Assembly: GCA_964570825.1 (NCBI GenBank) | Contig: CAZMZJ010000009.1 | Coordinates: 1-64,000 of the forward strand | Source: UMGS1002 sp964570825 | GTDB lineage: Bacteria; Bacillota; Clostridia; Oscillospirales; CAG-272 | Direction: 5' to 3' | DNA length: 64,000 nt | Shown: piece after piece, positions 16,688-25,020 of the stretch | Numbering within the stretch: position 1 is the stretch's first letter | Layout of the letters: each line of letters begins with the position of its first letter | Program-made: the position numbers and the translations under genes | Notes under the pieces: model-generated | The model's input: only the letters and a program-made list of their open reading frames with translations | Databases searched by the model: none | What the model was told of the DNA's origin: nothing

Positions 16688-17362
16688 TTATTTCTTTTCC
16701 TCACTCAGCGTGCCGTCGGTCATGCGGAAAATGCGGTCGGTGTAATCAAGGATTCCGTAGTCGTGCGTGACGATGATTACGCAGTAGCCGCTTTCATGCG
16801 CGAGGCGGCGCAGTATGGTGATTACCGTTTCGCTTGACGCGGAATCGAGGTTTCCGGTTGGCTCGTCGGCGAGAAGAAGTTTTGCTTCAGACGCAAGCGC
16901 GCGTGCGATTGCCACGCGCTGCTGCTCGCCGCCGCTGAGCATCGCCGGCCAACGGTTGAAAACACTGTCGGGCAGTCCGACCGAGAGAATCAGCTGCTTT
17001 GCCCGGGCAAGCGAAGCCTTCGCGCTGTCTCCGCGAAGCTCCATCGGATACATAACGTTTTCGGCGGCTGTCATCAGCGGAAAAAGACGGAAGTTCTGAT
17101 AGATTACCGCCACCGACTCGCGGCGGTAGCGATCGCGGTCAAGCGCATCTGTCGGATTTCCGCGGTATAGAACGCTGCCTGTGTCAGGCAATTCAAGTCC
17201 GGCCATGAGCGAGAGCATAGTGCTTTTGCCGCTGCCGGATTTTCCGATTACGGCGTAAACGCTGCCCTCGTCAAAAGAGCAGCTGACTCCGCGCAGCGCC
17301 TGCACGGTCTGATATTTGCTTTTATATGTATAATACACATTCTGCAGTTCGAGGATGCTCAT
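16688..17362 (-). CDS. ABC transporter ATP-binding protein (LolD/MacB-like)
   Basis: This 224-residue ATPase of the MacB/LolD/FtsE group has Walker A GKSGSGKS, signature LSGGEQQR, Walker B LLLADEPTGNLD and switch His in VTHDYG. The ADEPTGNLD form is diagnostic of this mechanotransmission family. ATG 17362 is preferred over an upstream start because AAAGGAA lies about 10 bases before it. It follows the long permease gene closely on the same strand. The pair probably exports peptides or lipids, or works on the cell envelope. No membrane-fusion protein gene is adjacent. Confidence 0.92.
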   Translation of the reverse strand: MSILELQNVYYTYKSKYQTVQALRGVSCSFDEGSVYAVIGKSGSGKSTMLSLMAGLELPDTGSVLYRGNPTDALDRDRYRRESVAVIYQNFRLFPLMTAAENVMYPMELRGDSAKASLARAKQLILSVGLPDSVFNRWPAMLSGGEQQRVAIARALASEAKLLLADEPTGNLDSASSETVITILRRLAHESGYCVIIVTHDYGILDYTDRIFRMTDGTLSEEKK

Positions 17363-17417
17363 CTGAACGGTTCCTTTCGGGTGTGCGCAGCTTTTGACGC
17401 TGCTGTTCATAAAATGT

Positions 17418-20414
17418 TTACTCTTTGTATATAATGTTCATTATTTTTTTGCGGCATGTGGCGGTGACGGAAACTGCGGCGCCGGTAAGATAGCATAAAA
17501 TGAAACCCGGCATGCAGATACATAATCTCGGACCCGAATAAACGGCTGACGGCAGGAAAAGCAGCCAGCCTGCGGCGGACCCTGTGACTGCGAGAATTGC
17601 GGATTCACCGAAGAACGATAGAAATGTGCGGGTGCGGGTGGCTCCTGTGCCGCGCATCACGGCGATTTCTTCGCGGCGGGCTCCGATCATGAGCGCCGAT
17701 ACCGCTGTGCCGACGGCGGCCGAAACGGCAAAAAGCAGCGGAAAGAGCAGGTTCATATATTGTGTCTGCTGGCGGACAGGCCGCAGGTTTTCATAAAACT
17801 GCTTGTCCTCAAGCTGAACAGACATTCGGATAGTTCCGACGTGACCGGTATAGCTGTATCCGGAATCTGCAAGATACTGCTTTACTGCGTTGATTTCGGC
17901 TGCGTCGCGCAGGGTGAAATATACCGACGAATAGTTCCTGCCGCCGAATATGAGAAGAAAATGTTCTGGCGTAAGTGTCGTTCCGGAGAGAAGCGCGGAT
18001 TCTTCCGACGGGGGCAGGCTGACGCGCTCAAGCGTATTTACAAGCGGGAACCAGATTGTTTCGCTTCCCGTTCCTGCCGCCGCATTTTCACAGATTCCGG
18101 CTATAGCGGCGTCAACAATATTGAATTTCCCCAGCTTGTTCAGGTTCCCGGTGAGAATTATACGGATAATGTCTCCCTGTGTGACCTTCTTTTCATCAGC
18201 AAATTTTTTTGTTACAATACACGGGATATTGCCGACCCAATCCGGCGTTGAGAAATCTTCGGGGCCGTATCCTGTTCCCCAAATTACCGACATTCCCGAA
18301 GAGGTGAATCCCTGAGCCATGGAAAGGCTTTTTGTGAAGACGGCTGCGGGATTGAGATAGAAATTGTCAATGAAAGTCGAAAGCGCGAATCCGTTTGGCA
18401 TTGTGAAGTTTATTTCTTCAGCCTTTCCGCCGTCGGCGTATTGCGCAACGCCGAGATACATGTACGAATCAGCAACAGAGGGGGATATATTATCAAAATA
18501 CCCCGATTCGGCAAGGGTTTCAAGCTGTCTTGCGTTCACAGAAATATTTCGTGTCATTTTTCCCGAGAGATCGGTAATATGCCCCCGGATAACGGTATCC
18601 GAATATATTTCGGAAATTCTCCTTTCTCCGGCGTCTGCAGAATAGGCGACTGTGCAAAGGAAAACTGTCATGACTGCGGCGAGGGCGGGCACAGCGAGAC
18701 TGCGCATGCGTCCACGCCTTATCGAAAGCAGAGAGTATCTGAACGGTGACGGCGGAAGGAGGGAGGAACGTTTGGGCGGCTTCGGCAGCCGGGCTGCACG
18801 TCGGGTTTTTGATTTCTTTTTTCGGTCAAAGGCGGCGGATGATGATATTATGCAGAAAACAAGAGAGACAGCAAACACCGATAAAGGGACAAATATGCTG
18901 ACAGGCAGACTGAAACCTGCGCTGAAGCGTGAATCGATAATCACGCCCACCGAGGTATTGCTGAACCTGTTGTCTGTCTCCGAGAGCGATGAGAACAGCC
19001 TCAATACTGTTTTGAACATCGCAGGCCCGGCCAATGTTCCGATAACACCGCCGGCAGCCGAAGCGGCGAGAGATATCAGGGCTGACCCGGACAAGAGATA
19101 GGTGAGTATGCCGCGCTTTGGAGTTCCGAGACAAACCATAGCCGTAACAGTGTCGCGCTGACGCGCAACGAAGAGATATCCGTAAAGCGCAAGCACCGCG
19201 GCGCAGGCAATGGCTGAAACAACACTCAATACAAGAGTCACGTTAAGCATCGAGTCGGTCACCCGCTTTATCGCCCCGTATCCATGGTCGTATACGGTGA
19301 GGGTCACATTATCGGGAAGCCTGCCGGCTACAGAGGCAAGAAAGTCGTCTCCCGAACCGTTTTTCAGCACAGCCTGTCCGAGGACAAGCCCGTATTTCAA
19401 TGAGGGCGCGGACGGCGCGAAAGCCACGGCTTTTTCAGGTACAAATATATAATTCGCAAGTTCATTCTCGGCGTGCATCAGACCTGCGACAGTGTAATCT
19501 TCATATTTTTTCTGATTTTCCGGCGTTAGCGCGCTTCCGTCGCCGACAGATGAAGAGGAGATGAAAAGAGGTATTGTGGAGCCGACGGAAAGTCCGGCTG
19601 CCTCGGCGAATTTTTCGCTTATAACGCATACTTTCTCTCCCGCGCTGAATTCGTCTTTCGAAAAACCGCGTCCGGCGGTCAGATATAATGTCTGCTGGTG
19701 GAAAAGAAGGTTGGAATCGAGCGAGCGAACCGGACAGACGACAAGCAGGCTGCGGACGGTGTTATAGAATTTTGCCGCCTTGAAGAATATCCCATCTTCT
19801 GCCGCAAGATAAGCGTCGGCATCGTCAAGCGGCTCGAACGGCAAAACATCCGCAAGGCTCCCGCCGAAATTTACAGGACATATCACAACCGCTTTTAACG
19901 AGCTCGGCGACTTGGCAAACTCGCAGTTCATGATATACTTTCGTCCGGACTCGGGCGAGAATCCGGATGCTCCGGGGGAAACCAGTATCATATTCCCTTC
20001 AACGTCCTCGTTGCCGGAAAGCTGCCGGTACACTGTTCCGACATACATCTGCAGGTGCGAGTCATAGAACAGACCGCCTACGACCAGTACCGCCATGTTT
20101 TTATAATCCCCGCCGTCGTTCGTGCGTATGTCAAATGAAGAAAGAGCGTCAAGCTGAATATTCGGCTGCCAGTCGGCAACGTACCGGTTTCCGGTCAGAA
20201 TAGAATAATCGATATCCGCCGTCCCGGCGTCAGACATTTCAAGAGCCGCTATGGTTATATAGCTTTCTTCGGTGTAAGCCGACATTTTCAAGGATTGCGC
20301 GTATGTATAAACGCAGAGAAACAGCAAAAGGGTGAGTGCGGTTATAAGAACTGAGAAAAGCAGGGTTTTTCCGGGCGTTCTCCTGATGTTTCTTTCACTG
20401 ATCCTGAAAAACAT
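17418..20414 (-). CDS. FtsX/MacB-type ABC transporter permease (large, two FtsX domains)
   Basis: This 998-residue membrane protein has one N-terminal helix (about 17-40), a large extracytoplasmic domain of about 330 residues, and an FtsX domain of three helices (near 395-520). A short Lys/Arg-rich cytoplasmic linker, a second single helix near 580-600, another extracytoplasmic domain and a final FtsX domain follow. This duplicated layout is that of BceB/YtrF/LolC-type mechanotransmitters in Gram-positives. ATG 20414 is preceded by GGGAG at good spacing. It forms an operon with the downstream ATPase. The substrate is not evident; no BceRS-like two-component system is nearby. Confidence 0.88.
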   Translation of the reverse strand: MFFRISERNIRRTPGKTLLFSVLITALTLLLFLCVYTYAQSLKMSAYTEESYITIAALEMSDAGTADIDYSILTGNRYVADWQPNIQLDALSSFDIRTNDGGDYKNMAVLVVGGLFYDSHLQMYVGTVYRQLSGNEDVEGNMILVSPGASGFSPESGRKYIMNCEFAKSPSSLKAVVICPVNFGGSLADVLPFEPLDDADAYLAAEDGIFFKAAKFYNTVRSLLVVCPVRSLDSNLLFHQQTLYLTAGRGFSKDEFSAGEKVCVISEKFAEAAGLSVGSTIPLFISSSSVGDGSALTPENQKKYEDYTVAGLMHAENELANYIFVPEKAVAFAPSAPSLKYGLVLGQAVLKNGSGDDFLASVAGRLPDNVTLTVYDHGYGAIKRVTDSMLNVTLVLSVVSAIACAAVLALYGYLFVARQRDTVTAMVCLGTPKRGILTYLLSGSALISLAASAAGGVIGTLAGPAMFKTVLRLFSSLSETDNRFSNTSVGVIIDSRFSAGFSLPVSIFVPLSVFAVSLVFCIISSSAAFDRKKKSKTRRAARLPKPPKRSSLLPPSPFRYSLLSIRRGRMRSLAVPALAAVMTVFLCTVAYSADAGERRISEIYSDTVIRGHITDLSGKMTRNISVNARQLETLAESGYFDNISPSVADSYMYLGVAQYADGGKAEEINFTMPNGFALSTFIDNFYLNPAAVFTKSLSMAQGFTSSGMSVIWGTGYGPEDFSTPDWVGNIPCIVTKKFADEKKVTQGDIIRIILTGNLNKLGKFNIVDAAIAGICENAAAGTGSETIWFPLVNTLERVSLPPSEESALLSGTTLTPEHFLLIFGGRNYSSVYFTLRDAAEINAVKQYLADSGYSYTGHVGTIRMSVQLEDKQFYENLRPVRQQTQYMNLLFPLLFAVSAAVGTAVSALMIGARREEIAVMRGTGATRTRTFLSFFGESAILAVTGSAAGWLLFLPSAVYSGPRLCICMPGFILCYLTGAAVSVTATCRKKIMNIIYKE

Positions 20415-20462
20415 ATTTTCTCCCTGTGCGCCGTGCCGCACGGATAATCAAAAATTATTATT

Positions 20463-20491
20463 ATTTTAACACAATTTTTCCGAGACGGCAA
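20463..20491 (-). promoter_or_regulatory. Promoter for the MacB-type ABC operon
   Basis: Minus-strand TTGCCG (20491-20486), 17-base spacer, TAAAAT (20468-20463). The short leader contains the hairpin CCGTG-CGG-CACGG. Confidence 0.55.
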
Positions 20492-20533
20492 TAACTTTCC
20501 ATAATTATATAAACATTCCCGCATCGACGTGTA

Positions 20534-20562
20534 TTGATTTTTTTTTGACGTTGTGGTAAAAT
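20534..20562 (+). promoter_or_regulatory. Promoter for the small membrane protein gene
   Basis: TTGATT (20534-20539), 17-base spacer, TAAAAT (20557-20562). A 9-bp inverted repeat CAAAATAAC / GTTATTTTG (20563-20571 and 20587-20595) begins right after the -10 box and may be an operator or 5' hairpin. Confidence 0.55.
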
Positions 20563-20621
20563 CAAAATAACTGTTGTTCATTTATTGTTATTTTGGATAA
20601 TAAAATTATACGGAGGGACGG

Positions 20622-21179
20622 GTGGTTAATAAAAAATACTCAAAGGACTACAGGCTTGAAAACAAGCTGGCGCAGAACGGGAAACTGGTAACAATTGCAG
20701 TTTATCAGGGTGAATATTATGTTTTTTTGGCGGACAGGCTAAAACTGCTGCGCTCCCGCAACATTATCGCCGCTTTGAGCATAATATACTGGATATCGTT
20801 TTCAGCAGGACTTGTTGTGGACAGCGGTGCGATGCACCGGTGGTATGTCTCGTTTCCTTATTTTGCAGGATTTCTTCCGGCGGCATTTCTTGTTTCCTCG
20901 GTTTATTATCTGATCAGGTTTTCCGCGAAAACTCCCGAAAAAGGCTTCACGAGGGAGCAGCGCGACAAGGTGTACGGGAGACTGTCCCAGTGCTCGCTGA
21001 CCATGCTGATTCTTTCGTGCGTCGCCGCAGCGGGAATTGTCGTTTATTATATTTCGGGAGCCGGAGGAGAAAAAGTCCTGCAGGATATCACAGTTACTAT
21101 ATCCGTTTTAACTATGATTTTCACTTCTGCGGCGATTCTGAAAATTAAAAAACATACAAAAATGCAGGCTGCGTCTTAA
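20622..21179 (+). CDS. Hypothetical four-helix membrane protein
   Basis: This 185-residue protein matches no family I recognise. Residues 1-45 are hydrophilic (KKYSKDYRLENKLAQNGK...). Four hydrophobic segments follow, near 48-68, 80-100, 124-144 and 155-172, and the C-terminus is basic (KIKKHTKMQ). The GTG start at 20622 has GGAGGGAC just upstream. The gene has its own promoter and lies between a divergent MacB-type operon and the peptide importer. It may be an integral membrane accessory protein, but nothing in the sequence identifies a role. Confidence 0.7.
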   Translation: MVNKKYSKDYRLENKLAQNGKLVTIAVYQGEYYVFLADRLKLLRSRNIIAALSIIYWISFSAGLVVDSGAMHRWYVSFPYFAGFLPAAFLVSSVYYLIRFSAKTPEKGFTREQRDKVYGRLSQCSLTMLILSCVAAAGIVVYYISGAGGEKVLQDITVTISVLTMIFTSAAILKIKKHTKMQAAS

Positions 21180-21216
21180 AAATATGCAGCAAACAGCTAT
21201 TTTTACAATAAAACCA

Positions 21217-21245
21217 TTGACATAGGGCATTATTTAATGTACAAT
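21217..21245 (+). promoter_or_regulatory. Promoter of the oligopeptide ABC importer operon
   Basis: TTGACA (21217-21222), 17-base spacer, TACAAT (21240-21245). The leader of about 107 bases can form ACGGT...ACCGT (21269-21299) around a GTTGCGCAAC palindrome (21282-21291). Confidence 0.8.
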
Positions 21246-21358
21246 TCTTTCATAACATTATCTCTTTTACGGTAAGCTGCAGTTGCGCAACCTGACCGTC
21301 ACCGTCTTAATTAGTAGTTTAGGCTACTTTAAGAATAAAATATTTTGGAGGAAGGAAA

Positions 21359-23869
21359 ATGAAAAGCACACTAATTAAACTGCTCGCTGTTATGCTTGTA
21401 GTTGTCATGATGATTCCACTCATGGCCGCATGCAAAACCGACAAAGGCGGAGAAGACACAACCGGTAGCACTGAAGATACTACTCCGGTTGAAACAGCGG
21501 AAGATATAGACGCTGTTAGCAACAAGACCGCTCCCCAAGCTTCTATTCCAACATATACCGGCGGAGACACGCTGGTCGTAGGATACGACATATTCTCGCA
21601 AAAGTTCAGTCCGTTCTTTGCAAAGACCGGATATGACCAGGATGTTGCGTCTATGACGCAGGTTAGCCTGCTTGAGGTTGACAGAGAGGGCAACATAGTT
21701 CTTCTCGGCAAGACCGGCGAGACCAGAGCCTTCAACGGAAAAAGCTATGACTACAAAGGCATAGCAGACTGCAAAATCACGCAGAATCAGGACGGTACCG
21801 TTGTTTACGAGTTCACGCTCCGCGATAATGTTTACTTCAGCGACGGCGTAAACCTTACCGCCGACGACGTTATATTCTCCATGTATGTTCTGTGCGACCC
21901 GACATATACCGGTTCTTCGTCTTTCTATACCCTCCCGATTGAAGGTATGGAAGCATACAGATCGGGTATGAAAGTACTTTCAAGTCTTATTCTTGAAAAG
22001 GGACGCGACAACGCCGATTTCTCACTTTTCTCCAAGGAAGCCGCAGATAAATATTGGGCTGCCGTCGATGCCGCAGGCAAGGATTTTGCGCAGGAGATAG
22101 TTGATTATGTTTTCGCAGAGTACGGCAGCGCTGATTATGTAACCTCAGGTTACGGCGGCAAATGGGGCGCAGCCATCACCGCAGGCTCGAACTACGCTGT
22201 TGCGTACGGCATGAGAATGTGGGGCTTCGGAAGCTGGGTCAAGAACAATGCCGGCGAATATACCGGCGAGTTCAAGGATAAGAACGGCAAGATTTATGAC
22301 TGCGTAACCACCTTCCCGACAATATCGGATTACTGGAACAACCTTTACGCTGCTTATAACGGCGATTTGGCAACTCTTTCCGACACCGAGTCGGCAGGTT
22401 CGGATCTGTTTACGATGATTGACGAAAAGCTCGGAGCCGACGCTGCCAAGTATGCAGTCGGCGTTGTTACCGGAGAATCAGCTCCGAATATTACCGGCAT
22501 CGAGAAGACCGGTATGTATTCTCTTAAGATAACAATGAAAGAGTTTGACGCAACCGCGATTTACAACCTCGGCATAGCCGTAAGCCCGCTCCATTACTAC
22601 GGCTCAAGAAGCAACTACAAGTATTCCGAAAATAAATTCGGCTTTGTCAAGGGCGACCTTTCGACAGTAAAGGCAAAGACAACCACTCCTATGGGAGCCG
22701 GCGCATATAAGTTCATTTCATATGCAAACGGTATTGTGACATTCGAGCGCAATATTTATTTCTACAAGGGATGCCCGAAAATCACATATATCAAGTTCCA
22801 GGAGATTACGGACAATGCGGATAAGGTCGCAAGCATTGTCACAGGCACAATAGATATTTCCGATCCGTCCCTCACCAGTGGCATTATCAATGCTATCAAG
22901 ACCGCCAATACAAACGGAGCCCTTACAGGCAACACGATCACCTACAACGCTGTCGATAACAGAGGCTACGGCTATATCGGAATCAACGCCAATCTTGTCA
23001 AGGTCGGCGACGACAAGGCAAGCACGGCATCAAAGAACCTCAGAAAAGCGTTTGCAACTCTCTTTGCCGTATATAGAGATACAGTCATTAAGTCCTATTA
23101 CGGCGATAGAGCGAACGTCATCCAGTATCCTATTTCAAATACATCCTGGGCCGCTCCGCGTCCTGCTGACGCTGGATATTCGATCGCATATTCAAAGGAT
23201 GTAAACGGCAACAGCATTTATACCAGCAGCATGACAGAAGAGCAGAAATATGCTGCAGCTCTTAACGCCGCAATCGGCTTCTTAAAGGCTGCCGGATACA
23301 CATGGGACGACAGCGCAAAGAAGTTTACCGCGGCACCCGCGGGCGCTTCGATGACGTATGAAGTTATCATTCCCGCAAGCGGCAAGGGAGATCACCCGGC
23401 ATACGGAATTCTCACCTCCACCAAGACAGCGCTCAGCAACATCGGCATAACCCTCAACATCAACGACCCGTCCGACTCCAATGTGCTCTGGACCAGCCTT
23501 GAGGCAGGCACCTGCGCTATGTGGGCAGCCGCATGGCAGTCAACTCCTGACCCTGATATGTATCAGGTTTACCACAGCAGCAACATTGTGGGACAGGGCG
23601 GAACAGATTCCAACCATTATGCTATCACAGACAGCCAGCTCGACGAGCTTATCATGGCCGCAAGAAAGAGCGCGGATACCGCGTACAGAAAGGCAACCTA
23701 CAAACAGTGCCTTGAAATAATCCTTGACTGGGCCGTCGAGATTCCGACATATCAGAGACAGAACTGCGTGATATTCAGCACGGCAAGAGTCAAGATATCC
23801 ACGCTTACTCCAGATATTACAACATTCTGGGGCTGGGCTAACGATATAGAACTTCTTGAAATGAACTGA
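21359..23869 (+). CDS. Oligopeptide-type ABC substrate-binding lipoprotein (family 5, enlarged)
   Basis: This 836-residue secreted lipoprotein captures the ligand for the importer encoded downstream. The signal peptide ends in LMAAC (lipid-modified C25), followed by a Thr/Glu-rich tether. SBP_bac_5 features include TLVVGYDIFSQKFSP (71-85), FTLRDNVYFSDGVNLTADDV (split around 152-171) and a C-terminal half ending in the ITTFWGW-like region. Usual length is 500-600. The extra length is mostly a block of about 180 residues (198-376) inserted after the first SBP_bac_5 segment, rich in Tyr, Gly and Trp. A perfect 17-bp hairpin follows the gene and may favour its mRNA. Confidence 0.9.
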   Translation: MKSTLIKLLAVMLVVVMMIPLMAACKTDKGGEDTTGSTEDTTPVETAEDIDAVSNKTAPQASIPTYTGGDTLVVGYDIFSQKFSPFFAKTGYDQDVASMTQVSLLEVDREGNIVLLGKTGETRAFNGKSYDYKGIADCKITQNQDGTVVYEFTLRDNVYFSDGVNLTADDVIFSMYVLCDPTYTGSSSFYTLPIEGMEAYRSGMKVLSSLILEKGRDNADFSLFSKEAADKYWAAVDAAGKDFAQEIVDYVFAEYGSADYVTSGYGGKWGAAITAGSNYAVAYGMRMWGFGSWVKNNAGEYTGEFKDKNGKIYDCVTTFPTISDYWNNLYAAYNGDLATLSDTESAGSDLFTMIDEKLGADAAKYAVGVVTGESAPNITGIEKTGMYSLKITMKEFDATAIYNLGIAVSPLHYYGSRSNYKYSENKFGFVKGDLSTVKAKTTTPMGAGAYKFISYANGIVTFERNIYFYKGCPKITYIKFQEITDNADKVASIVTGTIDISDPSLTSGIINAIKTANTNGALTGNTITYNAVDNRGYGYIGINANLVKVGDDKASTASKNLRKAFATLFAVYRDTVIKSYYGDRANVIQYPISNTSWAAPRPADAGYSIAYSKDVNGNSIYTSSMTEEQKYAAALNAAIGFLKAAGYTWDDSAKKFTAAPAGASMTYEVIIPASGKGDHPAYGILTSTKTALSNIGITLNINDPSDSNVLWTSLEAGTCAMWAAAWQSTPDPDMYQVYHSSNIVGQGGTDSNHYAITDSQLDELIMAARKSADTAYRKATYKQCLEIILDWAVEIPTYQRQNCVIFSTARVKISTLTPDITTFWGWANDIELLEMN

Positions 23870-23899
23870 GCGGCAGTCCGGGCCGATATCTGAAAAAAA

Positions 23900-23935
23900 C
23901 CTCACAAGAGTCTGCCACGGCAGACTCTTGTGAGG
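23900..23935 (+). terminator. Strong hairpin between the binding-protein and permease genes
   Basis: A perfect 17-bp inverted repeat (arms 23900-23916 and 23919-23935; begins CCTCACAAGAG, ends CTCTTGTGAGG) is preceded by AAAAAAA and followed by TATTTG. The T-tract is too weak for complete termination. Partial termination or 3'-end protection of the binding-protein mRNA is the likely effect. Confidence 0.7.
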
Positions 23936-24014
23936 TATTTGCGGAATACATATGAAATTTATGTATTATTAAGTATTGCATGGAACCGGACAATTCAAAA
24001 AACGGAGATTTAAG

Positions 24015-25007
24015 ATGTTAAAGTTCATCGTAAAACGGTTGCTGCTCAGCGTTATGATTCTCTTTTTTGTGATGTTCATTATCTATCTTCTTATGTATAA
24101 CCTTCCCTCAAGTTATGTCGAGAACACCGCAAGAGAGCTTGCCACGCAGCCCGGAAGCAGAAAAAGCGCTCAGGAATGGATAGCGGATCTTAACAAACAG
24201 TACGGTATGGACAAGGGACCGATTCAAGGGTTCTTTACATGGATAGGTTCTGCCGTTCAGGGAAACTTCGGCGAGAGCTGGTACTGGACGGTCAACTGTA
24301 CGGAAAAATTCGGAGACGTCATCTGGTACAGCTTTTTTCTTGGACTGATTGCTTTTGTACTTGAAATATTTATTGCTATTCCCCTCGGCGTCGTAGCCGC
24401 TAAAAAACAATACAGCGTTACCGACTATACGGTAACGGTTATCGCCCTCATCGGTATATCCATGCCTACTTTCTTTGTGGCGACATTGCTGAAAATGATT
24501 TTTGCGGTCAAACTCGGATGGTTTGAACCTATTGGCATGGAGACTGCGCGTCTTGCCGGAAAATTGACCGGCTTCGACCGCTTTCTTGACTTGGCATGGC
24601 ATTTTGTCCTGCCGGCAATGACATTGACGATTATCGGTATAGGCGGTCTTATGCGCTATACCAGAACAAATACACTTGAAGTGCTGAACGCTGATTATAT
24701 CCGCACCGCACGGGCCAAGGGGCTTCCGGAAAGCAAAGTCATCGGCTATCACGCGTTCAGGAATACTCTTATACCTATTGTGACAATACTCGGCGGTTCT
24801 CTGCCCGGGCTTTTTTCCGGCGCTCTAATTACCGAGACGCTTTTCTCAATCCGCGGAATAGGTTATACCTCATATTACTCAATGTATTACGGCGACATTC
24901 CGTTCACCATGTTCTATCTTGCATTCATTTCAATCCTGACGCTGCTCGGAACTCTTATCGCGGATATTTTGTACGCGGTGGTGGATCCCAGAGTCAGAGT
25001 GAACTGA
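24015..25007 (+). CDS. Peptide ABC transporter permease, DppB/OppB-like
   Basis: This 330-residue inner permease has six predicted membrane segments, the first at residues 7-28. The DppB-type features are the large loop after helix 1 with LNKQYGMDKGPI, the coupling segment RTARAKGLPESKVI with the conserved Ala-x-Gly, and the closing VVDPRVRVN. ATG 24015 is chosen because GGAGAT lies 6 bases before it, while the upstream TTG 23976 has none. It is followed by the second permease 13 bases on. Confidence 0.92.
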   Translation: MLKFIVKRLLLSVMILFFVMFIIYLLMYNLPSSYVENTARELATQPGSRKSAQEWIADLNKQYGMDKGPIQGFFTWIGSAVQGNFGESWYWTVNCTEKFGDVIWYSFFLGLIAFVLEIFIAIPLGVVAAKKQYSVTDYTVTVIALIGISMPTFFVATLLKMIFAVKLGWFEPIGMETARLAGKLTGFDRFLDLAWHFVLPAMTLTIIGIGGLMRYTRTNTLEVLNADYIRTARAKGLPESKVIGYHAFRNTLIPIVTILGGSLPGLFSGALITETLFSIRGIGYTSYYSMYYGDIPFTMFYLAFISILTLLGTLIADILYAVVDPRVRVN

Positions 25008-25020
25008 TAAGGAGGCAGAC

